The position numbers and the translations under genes were made by a program. Source: a virus. From it: a stretch of 64,000 nt of DNA. The stretch is taken from the IMG/VR virus record IMGVR_UViG_3300002835_000068, positions 39,273 through 103,272 of that record; one strand, given 5' to 3'. Shown one piece after another: positions 28,969 through 36,783 of this stretch. The first letter of the stretch is position 1. Each line of letters begins with the position of its first letter. A model generated the notes under the pieces. The model saw only the letters and a list, made by a program, of their open reading frames with translations, was not told where the DNA came from and searched no databases.

Positions 28969-30108
28969 ATGAATTCATTCAAGAAAATCGCACTAGCCAT
29001 GGTTGCAGCCATGACTTTGGGCACAATCGTAGCAACACCTGCAAGTGCTGCTGTAATGACAGTTGCTGTAGATCTTGCTGGAACGGCTAACACAACCGCT
29101 TCTTCAATTGCTACACCTGCTGCATTGCCAGTCCCTGCAGACAACACAGTTGACGCTGCTGACGCACTTAAGTTCGTCGCAACAGTTGACACAGGAACAG
29201 TCGTTTCTGTAGTGACAACAAACGCAACAATCGTGTCTGCATTACACACATCTGCTGCACCAGTAGCAGCGACATCAGGATCATCGTCATTGACAATCGC
29301 AACTGGTACAGGAACAACTGCAACATTCTATGTCTATACAAAGACAACAGCAATTGGCACAGTTGTAATCAACAACGGTGGAACAACCCTTACATACTAT
29401 GTACAGGGCACTGCTGGTAAGATCAACAACCTAACAGTAACCGCTCCAGTATCAGGTGCTGCAGGTACAAAGCAAGACATTCTAGTTACAGCAACAGACG
29501 TATTTGGAAACAAGGTTTCTGGTAAGTCCCTTACTGCAACAGTATTTGCTGCAACAGCAACACTTGATTCAGCAACAGCATCAACAGGTGCTACACTTTC
29601 AGACTTTGGAGTTGCAACATTTAAGGCAACACTTCCAACAGTTGGAACACGAGCACTAGTTATGTTTGCTCCAACAACATCAACAGATGCAGTTGCTGCA
29701 GCAGTTGTAGGCTTGACTGCTCCAACACTTGCTCCATTTGCAGAGATCACAGTCCGTGATCTTGTAGCAGAACTTGCTGCTCAGATTGCTGCTAAGACTG
29801 CAGCAGAAAAGGCTCTTGCAGATGCTCTTGCCAAGGCTGCAGCCGATTCTGCTACTGCTAAGTCAGTTGCAGATTCAAATGCGCTCACTGCAGCAGCAGA
29901 GATTGCTAAGTTAAAGGCAGAGGCTGTTTCAGCCAAGATTGCTTCAGACAAGGCTCTTGTTGACGCTATCGCTGCTAAGGATGCTCAGATTGCTAAGTTG
30001 ACTTCAGATAACACTGCTGCACTTGCATCACTAAAGAAGGCATTCAACACACTTGCAAACAAGTGGAACAAGAAGAATCCAAAGGCAAAGGTTACTTTAG
30101 TTAAGTAA
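28969..30108 (+). CDS. Secreted surface-type protein, Ala/Thr-rich
   Basis: A 379-residue protein behind an AAGGAG ribosome site. The first ~28 residues (MNSFKKIALAMVAAMTLGTI ... PASA) form a signal peptide. Residues ~160-245 include TDVFGNKVSGKSLTATVFAA, typical of bacterial Ig-like (Big) domains. A long Ala-rich coiled coil and a basic tail end the protein. Codon use is richer in G/C (GCT, ACA/ACC, AAG) than in neighbours, suggesting host-derived origin or high expression. It looks like a host cell-surface protein rather than a virion component; a strong terminator follows. Confidence 0.75.
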   Translation: MNSFKKIALAMVAAMTLGTIVATPASAAVMTVAVDLAGTANTTASSIATPAALPVPADNTVDAADALKFVATVDTGTVVSVVTTNATIVSALHTSAAPVAATSGSSSLTIATGTGTTATFYVYTKTTAIGTVVINNGGTTLTYYVQGTAGKINNLTVTAPVSGAAGTKQDILVTATDVFGNKVSGKSLTATVFAATATLDSATASTGATLSDFGVATFKATLPTVGTRALVMFAPTTSTDAVAAAVVGLTAPTLAPFAEITVRDLVAELAAQIAAKTAAEKALADALAKAAADSATAKSVADSNALTAAAEIAKLKAEAVSAKIASDKALVDAIAAKDAQIAKLTSDNTAALASLKKAFNTLANKWNKKNPKAKVTLVK

Positions 30109-30121
30109 TTATTCCAACATT

Positions 30122-30154
30122 AAAGGGGTTGCCAATTACGGCAGCCCCTTTTTT
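30122..30154 (+). terminator. Rho-independent terminator
   Basis: A 12-bp stem (30122-30133 with 30140-30151, one G-T pair) around a 6-base loop, followed by T residues, directly after the stop at 30108. It isolates the surface-protein gene from the next transcription unit. Confidence 0.9.
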
Positions 30155-30165
30155 GTGCAATAAAA

Positions 30166-30174
30166 TGGTATAAT
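30166..30174 (+). promoter_or_regulatory. Extended -10 promoter (TGGTATAAT)
   Basis: TGG plus TATAAT at 30169-30174, 12 bases downstream of the terminator. It would drive the PA14-like protein and holin genes with a leader of about 30 bases containing an AGGGGG ribosome site. Confidence 0.65.
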
Positions 30175-30212
30175 CATCCTATCAGACATGTCGTCTGCAA
30201 GGGGGAAAGGTA

Positions 30213-32354
30213 ATTAAACGACTACTAAGAATAGTAACGGCCACAGTCTTAGCCTTTGGCTGGCTACTTATAGCCCCCCAGGAAGCCCACTCTGATGATC
30301 CACTCACAGTAGCAGCCCAAGAAATACAGGAACTTAACGATAGCGTAGATGACCTTGGCTATCAAGATGATTTTATAGATCTTATAGAGATAGCAGAAAA
30401 TAAGTTTGCCTCAGCCACAAATGCGAAGGAACTTAAAGATGATGCCTATGATGCCCACGAAGATGCAGTAGAAGCAGAAGCCACAGCCTTAGAAGCAAAA
30501 AATCTTGCCCAGTCAAATGTGGATGGTCAGACAGCCACAGTAGCCTTGGCCCTTGAACATAAAGACAACGCTCTTGAAGAAAGAAACGATGCACAGGATG
30601 CTCTCAGCATAGCCAACATAAATGTTCAAACCACACAGTCTAATATGCAGGCTGCTGGAGGAACAGGGTTAGCCTATACGGTTTATACTCTTGTCAGACA
30701 AGGAAATGTCGCTACCCCAGGATCTGTGCTTTGTTCTGGCACTTGGAACTCAAACTCTATGTATCTTCCAGTTTGTGGCAACAGGTATGAAAATTTTATA
30801 GTTAAATTTACTGGAACGATTACTGTCCCATCATGGTTTACAACAACATATTTTGCAGGATATACAGATGATGGATTTAGAATGTATGTAGACGGAGTTC
30901 TTGCAGTTGATAACTGGCAAGAGCAAGGCACTACTTGGAGTGATTATTCACCAGTATATGATGTTAGTGAAGACAAAACATTGGGTGTAGAAATTTGGTG
31001 GTATAACGGCGGAGGTCCTGGATCTTATCATCTTGGATGGGCAATTCCTGGAGGCTGGACTGGAGTAGGATGCGACTATGCTGGAGATCCACGAGTATGG
31101 GGACAAAACTTTAGTTGTAATCTTAATACATTTTCTTCTGGCTCAGGACCAACACAGGAACAGATCAATGCTTACAATGATGCTGTTGAAGCACAGGCTA
31201 TAGCACAAACAATCTATAATAATAAATTAGCAGTATATAATGACAAACTAAATGTTTACAATCAAGAAGTACAAGTCTTACAAAATCTCACATCAAACCT
31301 CACAACAGCAATACAAAACCTAACAATCGCACAACAAAACCTAACATCTGCTTTAGAATTAAAAAATAATAGAATCAACACATATAATCAATCTATAATT
31401 GATTTAAATGCTGCTATTGAAGATGCATGGACTTATTATTTTGAGCAGGCACAAAGAGAACTTAATGCTGCTATTGCTCAGGCAGCAGCCAATGCTGCAG
31501 CCAATCAGCCTACCCCAGAACCAACACCAGAACCTTCTCCAGAACCAACTGAAGAGCCAACAGATGAACCAAGCCCAGAGCCCTCACCAGAGCCTACAGA
31601 GGAACCAACTGAAGAACCTACACCAGAACCATCTCCAGAGCCTACAGTAGACCCTACAGATGAGCCTACACCTGAACCTACCCCAGAGGTTACACCAGAT
31701 CCAGAACCAACTGAGGAGCCAGTTGTAGAGCCTACTGAAGAACCTACCCCAGAACCTTCACCAGAACCTGGACCAGATCCAGAACCAGAAGATAATCCTT
31801 GGACTGAACCAGATGTAGAAATCAAAGATGAAGTATTAGAAGCCCTCATTCCTGAAAAGGGAACTGGTACATCAGAAGATTTATCTGGAGTTATTGCTAA
31901 CCTTACAAGCAAAGATAATAAGTTAGTTACTCTTTCCCCTGAACAAATTACAGCAGTAAGTCAAACACTCAAAGCATTGACGCAAGAAGCAAAAGTAGAA
32001 GTTGCAGAAGACCTTGGCATTAAGCCGTCAGAAGTTGCACAGATTGCTGAGCAGATGAAGTCTAACCCAGAACTTGCCTCAGCATTTGTTGAGTTCGCAG
32101 AAAGAGCAGGGGATGCAGGAGAAACCCCAATGCCATTTACATTAGCAGATGCAGTAACAGAAGTACAGACAGAAGCATTTTTAGCAGACCCACTTGGTGC
32201 AGTATTTGAAGTGGATGTTACAGAACTCCTATCCAATTTCTCTGAGTTGGGTATGGATATGACAGATGATCAGAGAGAAAAAGCCCAAGAAGTCATTATC
32301 CCAGTAATCATTGTTTCACAGATTGCAAATGTAATGATTGGGATGAGGAGGTAA
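30213..32354 (+). CDS. Secreted PA14-like protein with Pro/Glu repeat; probable ATT start
   Basis: The frame is open back to an excellent signal peptide (KRLLRIVTATVLAFGWLLIA, then PQEAHS), but no ATG/GTG/TTG precedes it. The codon right after the AGGGGGAAAGGTA ribosome site is ATT at 30213, giving 713 residues. The GTG at 30519 would discard the signal peptide. Coiled-coil segments flank a PA14-like beta domain (YTDDGFRMYVDGVLAVDNW, residues ~200-290), often glycan-binding. Then come ~100 residues of Pro-Glu/Thr repeats (31505-31795) and a helical C-terminus. Likely an exported, wall-spanning adhesin-type protein. Upstream: own promoter. Confidence 0.7.
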   Translation: MKRLLRIVTATVLAFGWLLIAPQEAHSDDPLTVAAQEIQELNDSVDDLGYQDDFIDLIEIAENKFASATNAKELKDDAYDAHEDAVEAEATALEAKNLAQSNVDGQTATVALALEHKDNALEERNDAQDALSIANINVQTTQSNMQAAGGTGLAYTVYTLVRQGNVATPGSVLCSGTWNSNSMYLPVCGNRYENFIVKFTGTITVPSWFTTTYFAGYTDDGFRMYVDGVLAVDNWQEQGTTWSDYSPVYDVSEDKTLGVEIWWYNGGGPGSYHLGWAIPGGWTGVGCDYAGDPRVWGQNFSCNLNTFSSGSGPTQEQINAYNDAVEAQAIAQTIYNNKLAVYNDKLNVYNQEVQVLQNLTSNLTTAIQNLTIAQQNLTSALELKNNRINTYNQSIIDLNAAIEDAWTYYFEQAQRELNAAIAQAAANAAANQPTPEPTPEPSPEPTEEPTDEPSPEPSPEPTEEPTEEPTPEPSPEPTVDPTDEPTPEPTPEVTPDPEPTEEPVVEPTEEPTPEPSPEPGPDPEPEDNPWTEPDVEIKDEVLEALIPEKGTGTSEDLSGVIANLTSKDNKLVTLSPEQITAVSQTLKALTQEAKVEVAEDLGIKPSEVAQIAEQMKSNPELASAFVEFAERAGDAGETPMPFTLADAVTEVQTEAFLADPLGAVFEVDVTELLSNFSELGMDMTDDQREKAQEVIIPVIIVSQIANVMIGMRR
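31505..31795 (+). repeat. Pro/Glu/Thr-coding tandem repeat
   Basis: Imperfect repeats of CCAGAACCTTCTCC-type units coding PTPEPSPEPTEEPT segments inside the PA14-like protein. Such stretches form extended wall-spanning linkers. The opposite strand shows an unbroken Gly/Ser frame that is only a shadow of the repeat. Confidence 0.85.
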
Positions 32355-32356
32355 AA

Positions 32357-32563
32357 ATGAAAATAATCAAAAAGGTTGTGAAGGGATTCTTCACATGGCT
32401 TAAAGATGCAGGGGTGGAAGTGATTGCACAGGCCTTTACTCTCCTTGGCTTCTTCATCGCATGGCTAACTTTGACGGGATCAGCAAGAGACATTGTTGGT
32501 ATTGCAGTACTTGCAACTACAGTAATCTGGCTTATTACAATCCCACTAAGAAAGGAGGACTAA
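32357..32563 (+). CDS. Small membrane protein, holin candidate
   Basis: A 68-residue protein three bases after the preceding gene. A basic amphipathic N-terminus is followed by two hydrophobic segments (VIAQAFTLLGFFIAWLTL and IVGIAVLATTVIWLITI) and a charged end (RKED). Position before a holin-like gene suggests a lysis partner (holin or antiholin). Confidence 0.6.
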   Translation: MKIIKKVVKGFFTWLKDAGVEVIAQAFTLLGFFIAWLTLTGSARDIVGIAVLATTVIWLITIPLRKED

Positions 32564-32565
32564 AT

Positions 32566-32850
32566 ATGGCAACTAAAAAGGTAGTAGAGCCTCCTAAGAA
32601 GGAGCACCCACAAAAGGCAATTACTAATATATTGATGAGAATCGTAGCAGTCTTTGCAGCATCTGGTCTATCAGTACTTGGTGCTGGAGCAGTTGTAGGA
32701 ATTGACACAGTTCAGGCAGTATTCTTAGCAGGACTATTAGGCGTAGCAACAGTCATTGAAAGACTGGCAAGGGCTTTTTTGGACGATGGAAAACTCACAT
32801 TGGCAGAGATCAATGATGCGTTTAAAACGGTAGACAAAAAGGCTAATTAG
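32566..32850 (+). CDS. Holin, r1t-like
   Basis: A 94-residue protein with AAAGGAGG upstream of ATG 32566; the longer frame from 32461 overlaps the previous gene. Two membrane segments (IVAVFAASGLSVLGAGAVV and AVFLAGLLGVATVIERLA) and a charged C-terminus resemble r1t-type holins of actinophages. Holins permeabilise the inner membrane to release the endolysin, here encoded at 42153. Confidence 0.65.
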   Translation: MATKKVVEPPKKEHPQKAITNILMRIVAVFAASGLSVLGAGAVVGIDTVQAVFLAGLLGVATVIERLARAFLDDGKLTLAEINDAFKTVDKKAN

Positions 32851-32866
32851 TCATTATTAACGTTAG

Positions 32867-32896
32867 TTGACAGCCCTCTCTGGGCAATGGTATACT
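32867..32896 (+). promoter_or_regulatory. Strong sigma-70-type promoter
   Basis: TTGACA (32867-32872), 18 bases, TATACT (32891-32896) with an upstream TGG. It drives the HslV-like peptidase gene with a ~25-base leader containing GGAGAGGG. Confidence 0.8.
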
Positions 32897-32922
32897 TAAG
32901 TATCACCTATCTGGAGAGGGCT
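32872..32922 (+). promoter_or_regulatory. Nested dyads overlapping promoter (operator candidate)
   Basis: A perfect 12-bp palindrome ATACTTAAGTAT (32892-32903) covers the -10 and start region. It is nested in a 9-bp inverted repeat, AGCCCTCTC (32872-32880) and GAGAGGGCT (32914-32922). Since the left arm lies upstream of the start site, this cannot be only an RNA hairpin and suggests a protein-binding operator. Confidence 0.5.
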
Positions 32923-32927
32923 TTGTC

Positions 32928-33452
32928 ATGACCTGTATTGCTGTAGTAAAACATGAAGATAAAATCTACATGGCTGGAGATCGTGGAGCATCAGACGATG
33001 GGACTATTCTAGCACTTGATGCACCAAAGGTTTGGAAGATAGGTCCTTATCTTATTGGCTATGCTGGATCAATGGACGGAGAAAGAATCCGTTTTAACTT
33101 TAAGCCAAGTGCTCCTAACATTAAAGATACAGATAAGTTTATGCAGACAAGGTTTATTAAAGAACTAAAGGAATTCTATAATGAGTTCTGGGTTGACACA
33201 TCCAAAGACGGAGACCTTGGTTTGATCATTGCAGTTCGTGGAGAAATCTATGAACACAGTTCTGGGGATATGTCTTTATCTAAGTACATACTTCCTTATC
33301 TTGCAATGGGCTCTGGAGCAGAGTATGCTTATGGGGTTTTGTATGCAACTGATAAACAAAAAAATGCAAGAAATAGGGTTGTTCAAGCAGTTAACGCTGC
33401 TATCAAGTTTAATCCTTCTTGCATGGGGCCAGTAGATGTAGTTAGTTTATGA
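32928..33452 (+). CDS. Proteasome/HslV-like Ntn-hydrolase
   Basis: A 174-residue protein, the same length as bacterial HslV. It begins Met-Thr-Cys-Ile-Ala, so Met removal would expose a catalytic N-terminal Thr; AGDRGAS and DAPKVWKIG supply the expected Asp and Lys, and YLAMGSGAEYAYGVL matches the conserved glycine-rich helix start of proteasome-fold peptidases. No HslU-like ATPase is encoded. Possible roles are degradation of host proteins, processing of phage proteins, or a peptidase partnered by a host ATPase. The last 4 bases overlap the next gene. Confidence 0.8.
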   Translation: MTCIAVVKHEDKIYMAGDRGASDDGTILALDAPKVWKIGPYLIGYAGSMDGERIRFNFKPSAPNIKDTDKFMQTRFIKELKEFYNEFWVDTSKDGDLGLIIAVRGEIYEHSSGDMSLSKYILPYLAMGSGAEYAYGVLYATDKQKNARNRVVQAVNAAIKFNPSCMGPVDVVSL

Positions 33453-34252
33453 GAGAGTTTCGCACTGACACAAATAATATTATCAATAAAACTTCTTGGA
33501 ATCTAGTTGGAGCGTATAAAGAAGTTTTTGGCAACCTTAATGACAAACTTTATCCATGCGTAATAAATGATAAAAAAGTTATTCTTGGTGGGTATAATAA
33601 CTGGGATTGGCCCACCCTGCAGTTCATGAATATTGATGGGTATAGGTCTGACAACTTTAAAAAAAATACAGAAAACGATATTGTTTTTTTAGGTTGTTCA
33701 CAAACTTTTGGAGTTGGTATTGCACAAAATTTTACTTGGCCAAAAGTTGTACTAGATTCTATTGCACCAAACAATAACCTAAATAATTTGTCTCTTGTTT
33801 CAGGAGCAATAGAAGAAATTATTTATAATTTTTTTAAATATTGTAATATATATGATAATCCAGGAACAGTGTTTTTTTTAATGCCAGACATACATCGTGG
33901 CTTTGAGCCAGTATTAGAGTTGGCTCAATTAAGAGCAATACAGTTTTATCAAATATTAGAAATTTACTGCAAGATAAACAATATTAATCTTATTTCATCT
34001 ACTTGGGATATTAGGAGACCTAATAATAATGATCAGAGTTTAAATGATTTTTTTGATGGAATGTTTGACACATTTTACAAAATAAATATACAGGATTATG
34101 CTAAAGATATTAATGATTTTATGGAAAAAAACAGCCATGAAGAGTATCTCTTGGTTGCTAGAGATAAAAAGCATATGGGTATTGCTATGCATCACGCTAC
34201 TGCAAAGTTTATGGTAGAAAAATATTTAAACTTGACATCCAAACAAGAATAG
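33449..34252 (+). CDS. SGNH/GDSL-like hydrolase, copy 1
   Basis: A 267-residue protein. FLGCSQTFGVGI (block I nucleophile Ser with nearby Gly) preceded by GYRSDNFKKN, an internal TWD segment and a C-terminal ARDKKHMGIAMHH (D-x-x-H type dyad) fit the SGNH hydrolase plan. Two more copies lie at 41236-42105 and 55181-56221. Such enzymes remove or transfer acyl groups, often on glycans. Confidence 0.6.
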   Translation: MREFRTDTNNIINKTSWNLVGAYKEVFGNLNDKLYPCVINDKKVILGGYNNWDWPTLQFMNIDGYRSDNFKKNTENDIVFLGCSQTFGVGIAQNFTWPKVVLDSIAPNNNLNNLSLVSGAIEEIIYNFFKYCNIYDNPGTVFFLMPDIHRGFEPVLELAQLRAIQFYQILEIYCKINNINLISSTWDIRRPNNNDQSLNDFFDGMFDTFYKINIQDYAKDINDFMEKNSHEEYLLVARDKKHMGIAMHHATAKFMVEKYLNLTSKQE

Positions 34253-34260
34253 GATACACT
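34232..34260 (+). promoter_or_regulatory. Promoter, leaderless geometry
   Basis: TTGACA (34232-34237), 17 bases, TACACT (34255-34260), overlapping the end of the upstream gene. ATG 34267 is 6 bases after the -10, so the mRNA should begin at or next to the start codon. Confidence 0.75.
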
Positions 34261-34266
34261 TTATAT

Positions 34267-34488
34267 ATGAGCGAAGAATTTGAAGAAATCTTAAAAGATA
34301 TTCAAAATACAGAGGCAGATTTTAATGAGTTTGAGATCTGGCTTGAAAACGGAATTGAACGGGGATGGATAACAGAACCGTTCTGTAATACTCATGAAGG
34401 CGATCCTTATATGAGTGAAGAAGAGCAACAAGAGTGGGAAGCAGGTGGCGACCCATGTCAACTAGTAATCAAGATAAAGGGTATATAA
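34267..34488 (+). CDS. Small acidic protein
   Basis: A 73-residue very acidic protein (MSEEFEEILKDIQNTEADFN) with two cysteines. No ribosome site precedes it, but a consensus promoter ends 6 bases upstream, consistent with leaderless translation. Acidic phage proteins of this size are often inhibitors or DNA mimics; that is only a possibility. Confidence 0.55.
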   Translation: MSEEFEEILKDIQNTEADFNEFEIWLENGIERGWITEPFCNTHEGDPYMSEEEQQEWEAGGDPCQLVIKIKGI

Positions 34489-34490
34489 AT

Positions 34491-35270
34491 ATGAAAAAGT
34501 TAATCGCACTAATCGCAGTACTGTTTTCAGTAGTAGTTCCAATTAATGCAAATGCAAACACAGTTGGTTCTGTTGTAATTATTGATAGCAATTTTAACGA
34601 GTCTTTTATTTCAGGAAGCCGTGAAGTAGTTTGCCTATACACATCCAACTGCTCTGTTCCTCAGTCTGGTAAAACAACAGAGTCAATGCATGGAACTATC
34701 ATGGCAGAGGTTGCAAGAACTGCAAATCCAACCGCAAACCTTATTCTAATTAAGGCTGCAACTACTCCAACTGGAATCGTAAATGGAGATGATTTTAACA
34801 CTGCTTTGTCTTGGGTTATTGCAAACCTAAAGACAAAGAATATCAAGTCTGTATCATTTGCTCGTGGATCAGGTGCAGCGTCTAATACGTCTACTGGGTG
34901 CATGCCAACACATCACACTGACAGGAATGTTCTAAAGGCAAAGACGATTGTGAATGTAGATTTACTGTCTTCGTCTGGAGTAAAGGTGTATGCCTCTACT
35001 GGAAACACAAACAAGGTTGGAAGTCTTGAGTATCCAGCATGCTTGCCAAATGTAACAGCCGTAACAACGCTGTCAAGACAAAAGACAGATGGGGTCAATG
35101 AGTACACAGATATCCTATTGTCTGCTGGATCATTAAAGGTTGTATCTTTAACTGGTGTCAATACAAAGCAGGTTTTTATGACAACATCTGCAACTGCTAC
35201 TTTAGCAGCAGCGATGTACGACAAGATCTCATTTGTTCCTAACGGAAGAACAAGAGTATTGCTTCCTTAA
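34491..35270 (+). CDS. Secreted subtilisin-like (S8) protein
   Basis: A 259-residue protein with a signal peptide (MKKLIALIAVLFSVVVPINA). The catalytic order of subtilases is visible: Asp32 in VVIIDSNF, His67 in SMHGTIMA, the oxyanion Asn in YASTGN and Ser233 in MTTSATATLA. The Ser motif lacks the usual Gly (GTSMA in the family) and the protein lacks a prodomain, so activity is uncertain. It may process cell-surface proteins during infection or release. Confidence 0.65.
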   Translation: MKKLIALIAVLFSVVVPINANANTVGSVVIIDSNFNESFISGSREVVCLYTSNCSVPQSGKTTESMHGTIMAEVARTANPTANLILIKAATTPTGIVNGDDFNTALSWVIANLKTKNIKSVSFARGSGAASNTSTGCMPTHHTDRNVLKAKTIVNVDLLSSSGVKVYASTGNTNKVGSLEYPACLPNVTAVTTLSRQKTDGVNEYTDILLSAGSLKVVSLTGVNTKQVFMTTSATATLAAAMYDKISFVPNGRTRVLLP

Positions 35271-35277
35271 TTAGGAT

Positions 35278-35350
35278 TGGGCTGTAACTCAGATGGTAGA
35301 GTGCCGAACTGTTAATTCGGATGTCGCAGGATCGATACCTGCCAGCCCAG
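35278..35350 (+). tRNA. tRNA-Asn (GUU)
   Basis: Acceptor stem TGGGCTG with CAGCCCA, anticodon arm CCGAA-CTGTTAA-TTCGG giving GUU, and a T arm with ATCGATAC. No encoded CCA. It is the only tRNA gene on the plus strand in this window. Confidence 0.93.
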
Positions 35351-35366
35351 CAAAGTAAGTTATATG

Positions 35367-35375
35367 GTGTATAAT
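35367..35375 (+). promoter_or_regulatory. -10 element (TATAAT)
   Basis: TATAAT at 35370-35375, 17 bases after the tRNA-Asn gene and 30 bases before the GTG start at 35406, leaving a leader with a GGAG ribosome site. Confidence 0.5.
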
Positions 35376-35405
35376 TGTTTTAGTAATTGAGAAGAATGGA
35401 GCAGC

Positions 35406-36089
35406 GTGGAATACCCATCAATTTTAAACAATATCACTGATGACTTTGATATATGGTACAAGACTAAAGATCCCGTTTTTTCTGATCTAAGTTTAAAGTC
35501 AAGGCTTCCAGATAGGTGGGTTAGGTTTGATACTGTAGCCAAGGGCAAATATAAAGACAGTGTAATTAAACCAATCAACACATATGTTCAGGCACTCTAC
35601 CCAGCACCAACTTTAGTAAGTATAGAAAATGGTGTTGTTAGGCTTAGACAAAGAAACCATGCGGAGTTCTTTTTGCTTGAGACATCTACAAGGCTAAGAA
35701 ATATTGACAGACCCTGGATGAGGCAATACTATAACACAGACTTTAAAATGGCAAAAGACAAAGAATGTTTTGATGATGTCTTTAAGTTTTACGCACCATG
35801 GTATATAGATTTAGACGTTGAGGTCTTTTATGAAACTCCACAAGAGGACTCTCCTTTTGTCATAAGCCCAGACTCATCAGTTCATAAAAAGATAGATAAA
35901 GAATTAATATATTTAGAGCCAGACTTTATACCCTTTAAATTTAAGAGAGTTGGCCCTCATATGGTTGACCATAGGTTTGGCAAAATAAAAAGGTATTCAG
36001 CGATGTTTGATATAGTATTTAAAGTAGATGGTATAATTGAAGAGAAAGTTAGGAACTTTTATGAACAAGATCAAGTTTTACCCATTTAG
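35406..36089 (+). CDS. Hypothetical protein, divergent member of a local trio
   Basis: A 227-residue protein with a GTG start. The segment FYAPWYIDLDVEVFYETPQE aligns by eye with NWFYETPPGYSVL of the gene at 36780 and the equivalent of 36061, so the three appear to be diverged tandem copies. No catalytic motif is seen. A promoter-like element for the next gene lies within its 3' end. Confidence 0.55.
   Translation: MEYPSILNNITDDFDIWYKTKDPVFSDLSLKSRLPDRWVRFDTVAKGKYKDSVIKPINTYVQALYPAPTLVSIENGVVRLRQRNHAEFFLLETSTRLRNIDRPWMRQYYNTDFKMAKDKECFDDVFKFYAPWYIDLDVEVFYETPQEDSPFVISPDSSVHKKIDKELIYLEPDFIPFKFKRVGPHMVDHRFGKIKRYSAMFDIVFKVDGIIEEKVRNFYEQDQVLPI
36029..36037 (+). promoter_or_regulatory. Extended -10 (TGGTATAAT) inside a gene
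   Basis: TGG plus TATAAT at 36032-36037, 23 bases before ATG 36061. It coincides with coding sequence for DGIIEE, so it could be chance, but the string is the recurrent promoter of this genome. Confidence 0.4.
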
Positions 36090-36783
36090 CCAGTCAACAA
36101 CAGAGTTTACCCCAAAGCCATATCCTGCTTTAAAGGCTATTCCAGACTGGTATAAAAGTCAGCCATCAGTAATGAATGAGAAAGAATCTCTTGCACAGGG
36201 GTTTTCTACTTCAACAATTAAGAGATGCATGCCAATATTTGACTACATAACTGCGGGATACATACTATCTATCCCATGTGATATATATATTGATGCTACC
36301 AATCCAGAAAAACTAGAATGGTCAGTTCCACAACCTATGAAGACATTTGCGATAAGCATGATAGCCTCACATGCTGAAGAGCAGTATTCTCATTTTCCTA
36401 TAGATAAAGATAAATACCATAAGCAACTGTTTAGAATTTTACCTTTCTGGTCAGTAAAAACAGAGCCAGGATATAGTTGTTTGTTTCTTCATCCAACACA
36501 TAAAGATCCAGTACCTTTCCTAACAATAGAAGCAATAATAGACACTGATAATTTTATTACAGATGGACATGTTTCTATGTTAATTGAAAAAGATTTTAAG
36601 GGTGTTATAAAGCAAGGAACACCTTTTATTCAGGTACTTCCCTTTCAAAGAGAAGACTGGGAGATGGAACTGGTTGACCCAGAAGTTGCACAAAAAGAAA
36701 TAACTGCACAAAGATTATCTCTTCGTAGTACTTTTTCTTTTGGATATAAGAACAAAATGAGATCAAAAAAGGATTTTAAGTGA
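36061..36783 (+). CDS. Hypothetical protein, local trio copy 2
   Basis: A 240-residue protein; ATG 36061 is favoured over an upstream TTG. Conserved features shared with the next gene: YPALKAIPDWYKS, RCMPIFDYITAGY, FLTIEAIIDT and GTPFIQVLPFQREDWE. This pattern is that of an uncharacterised phage protein family (possibly DUF6065; not verified). Function unknown; surroundings suggest particle or surface modification. Confidence 0.6.
   Translation: MNKIKFYPFSQSTTEFTPKPYPALKAIPDWYKSQPSVMNEKESLAQGFSTSTIKRCMPIFDYITAGYILSIPCDIYIDATNPEKLEWSVPQPMKTFAISMIASHAEEQYSHFPIDKDKYHKQLFRILPFWSVKTEPGYSCLFLHPTHKDPVPFLTIEAIIDTDNFITDGHVSMLIEKDFKGVIKQGTPFIQVLPFQREDWEMELVDPEVAQKEITAQRLSLRSTFSFGYKNKMRSKKDFK

Noticed and set aside
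31505-31912. Long Gly/Ser-rich frame on the minus strand opposite the Pro/Glu repeats
   Set aside because: It is the complement of the CCAGAA-type repeat; no ribosome site or promoter, and the plus frame has a signal peptide and domains.
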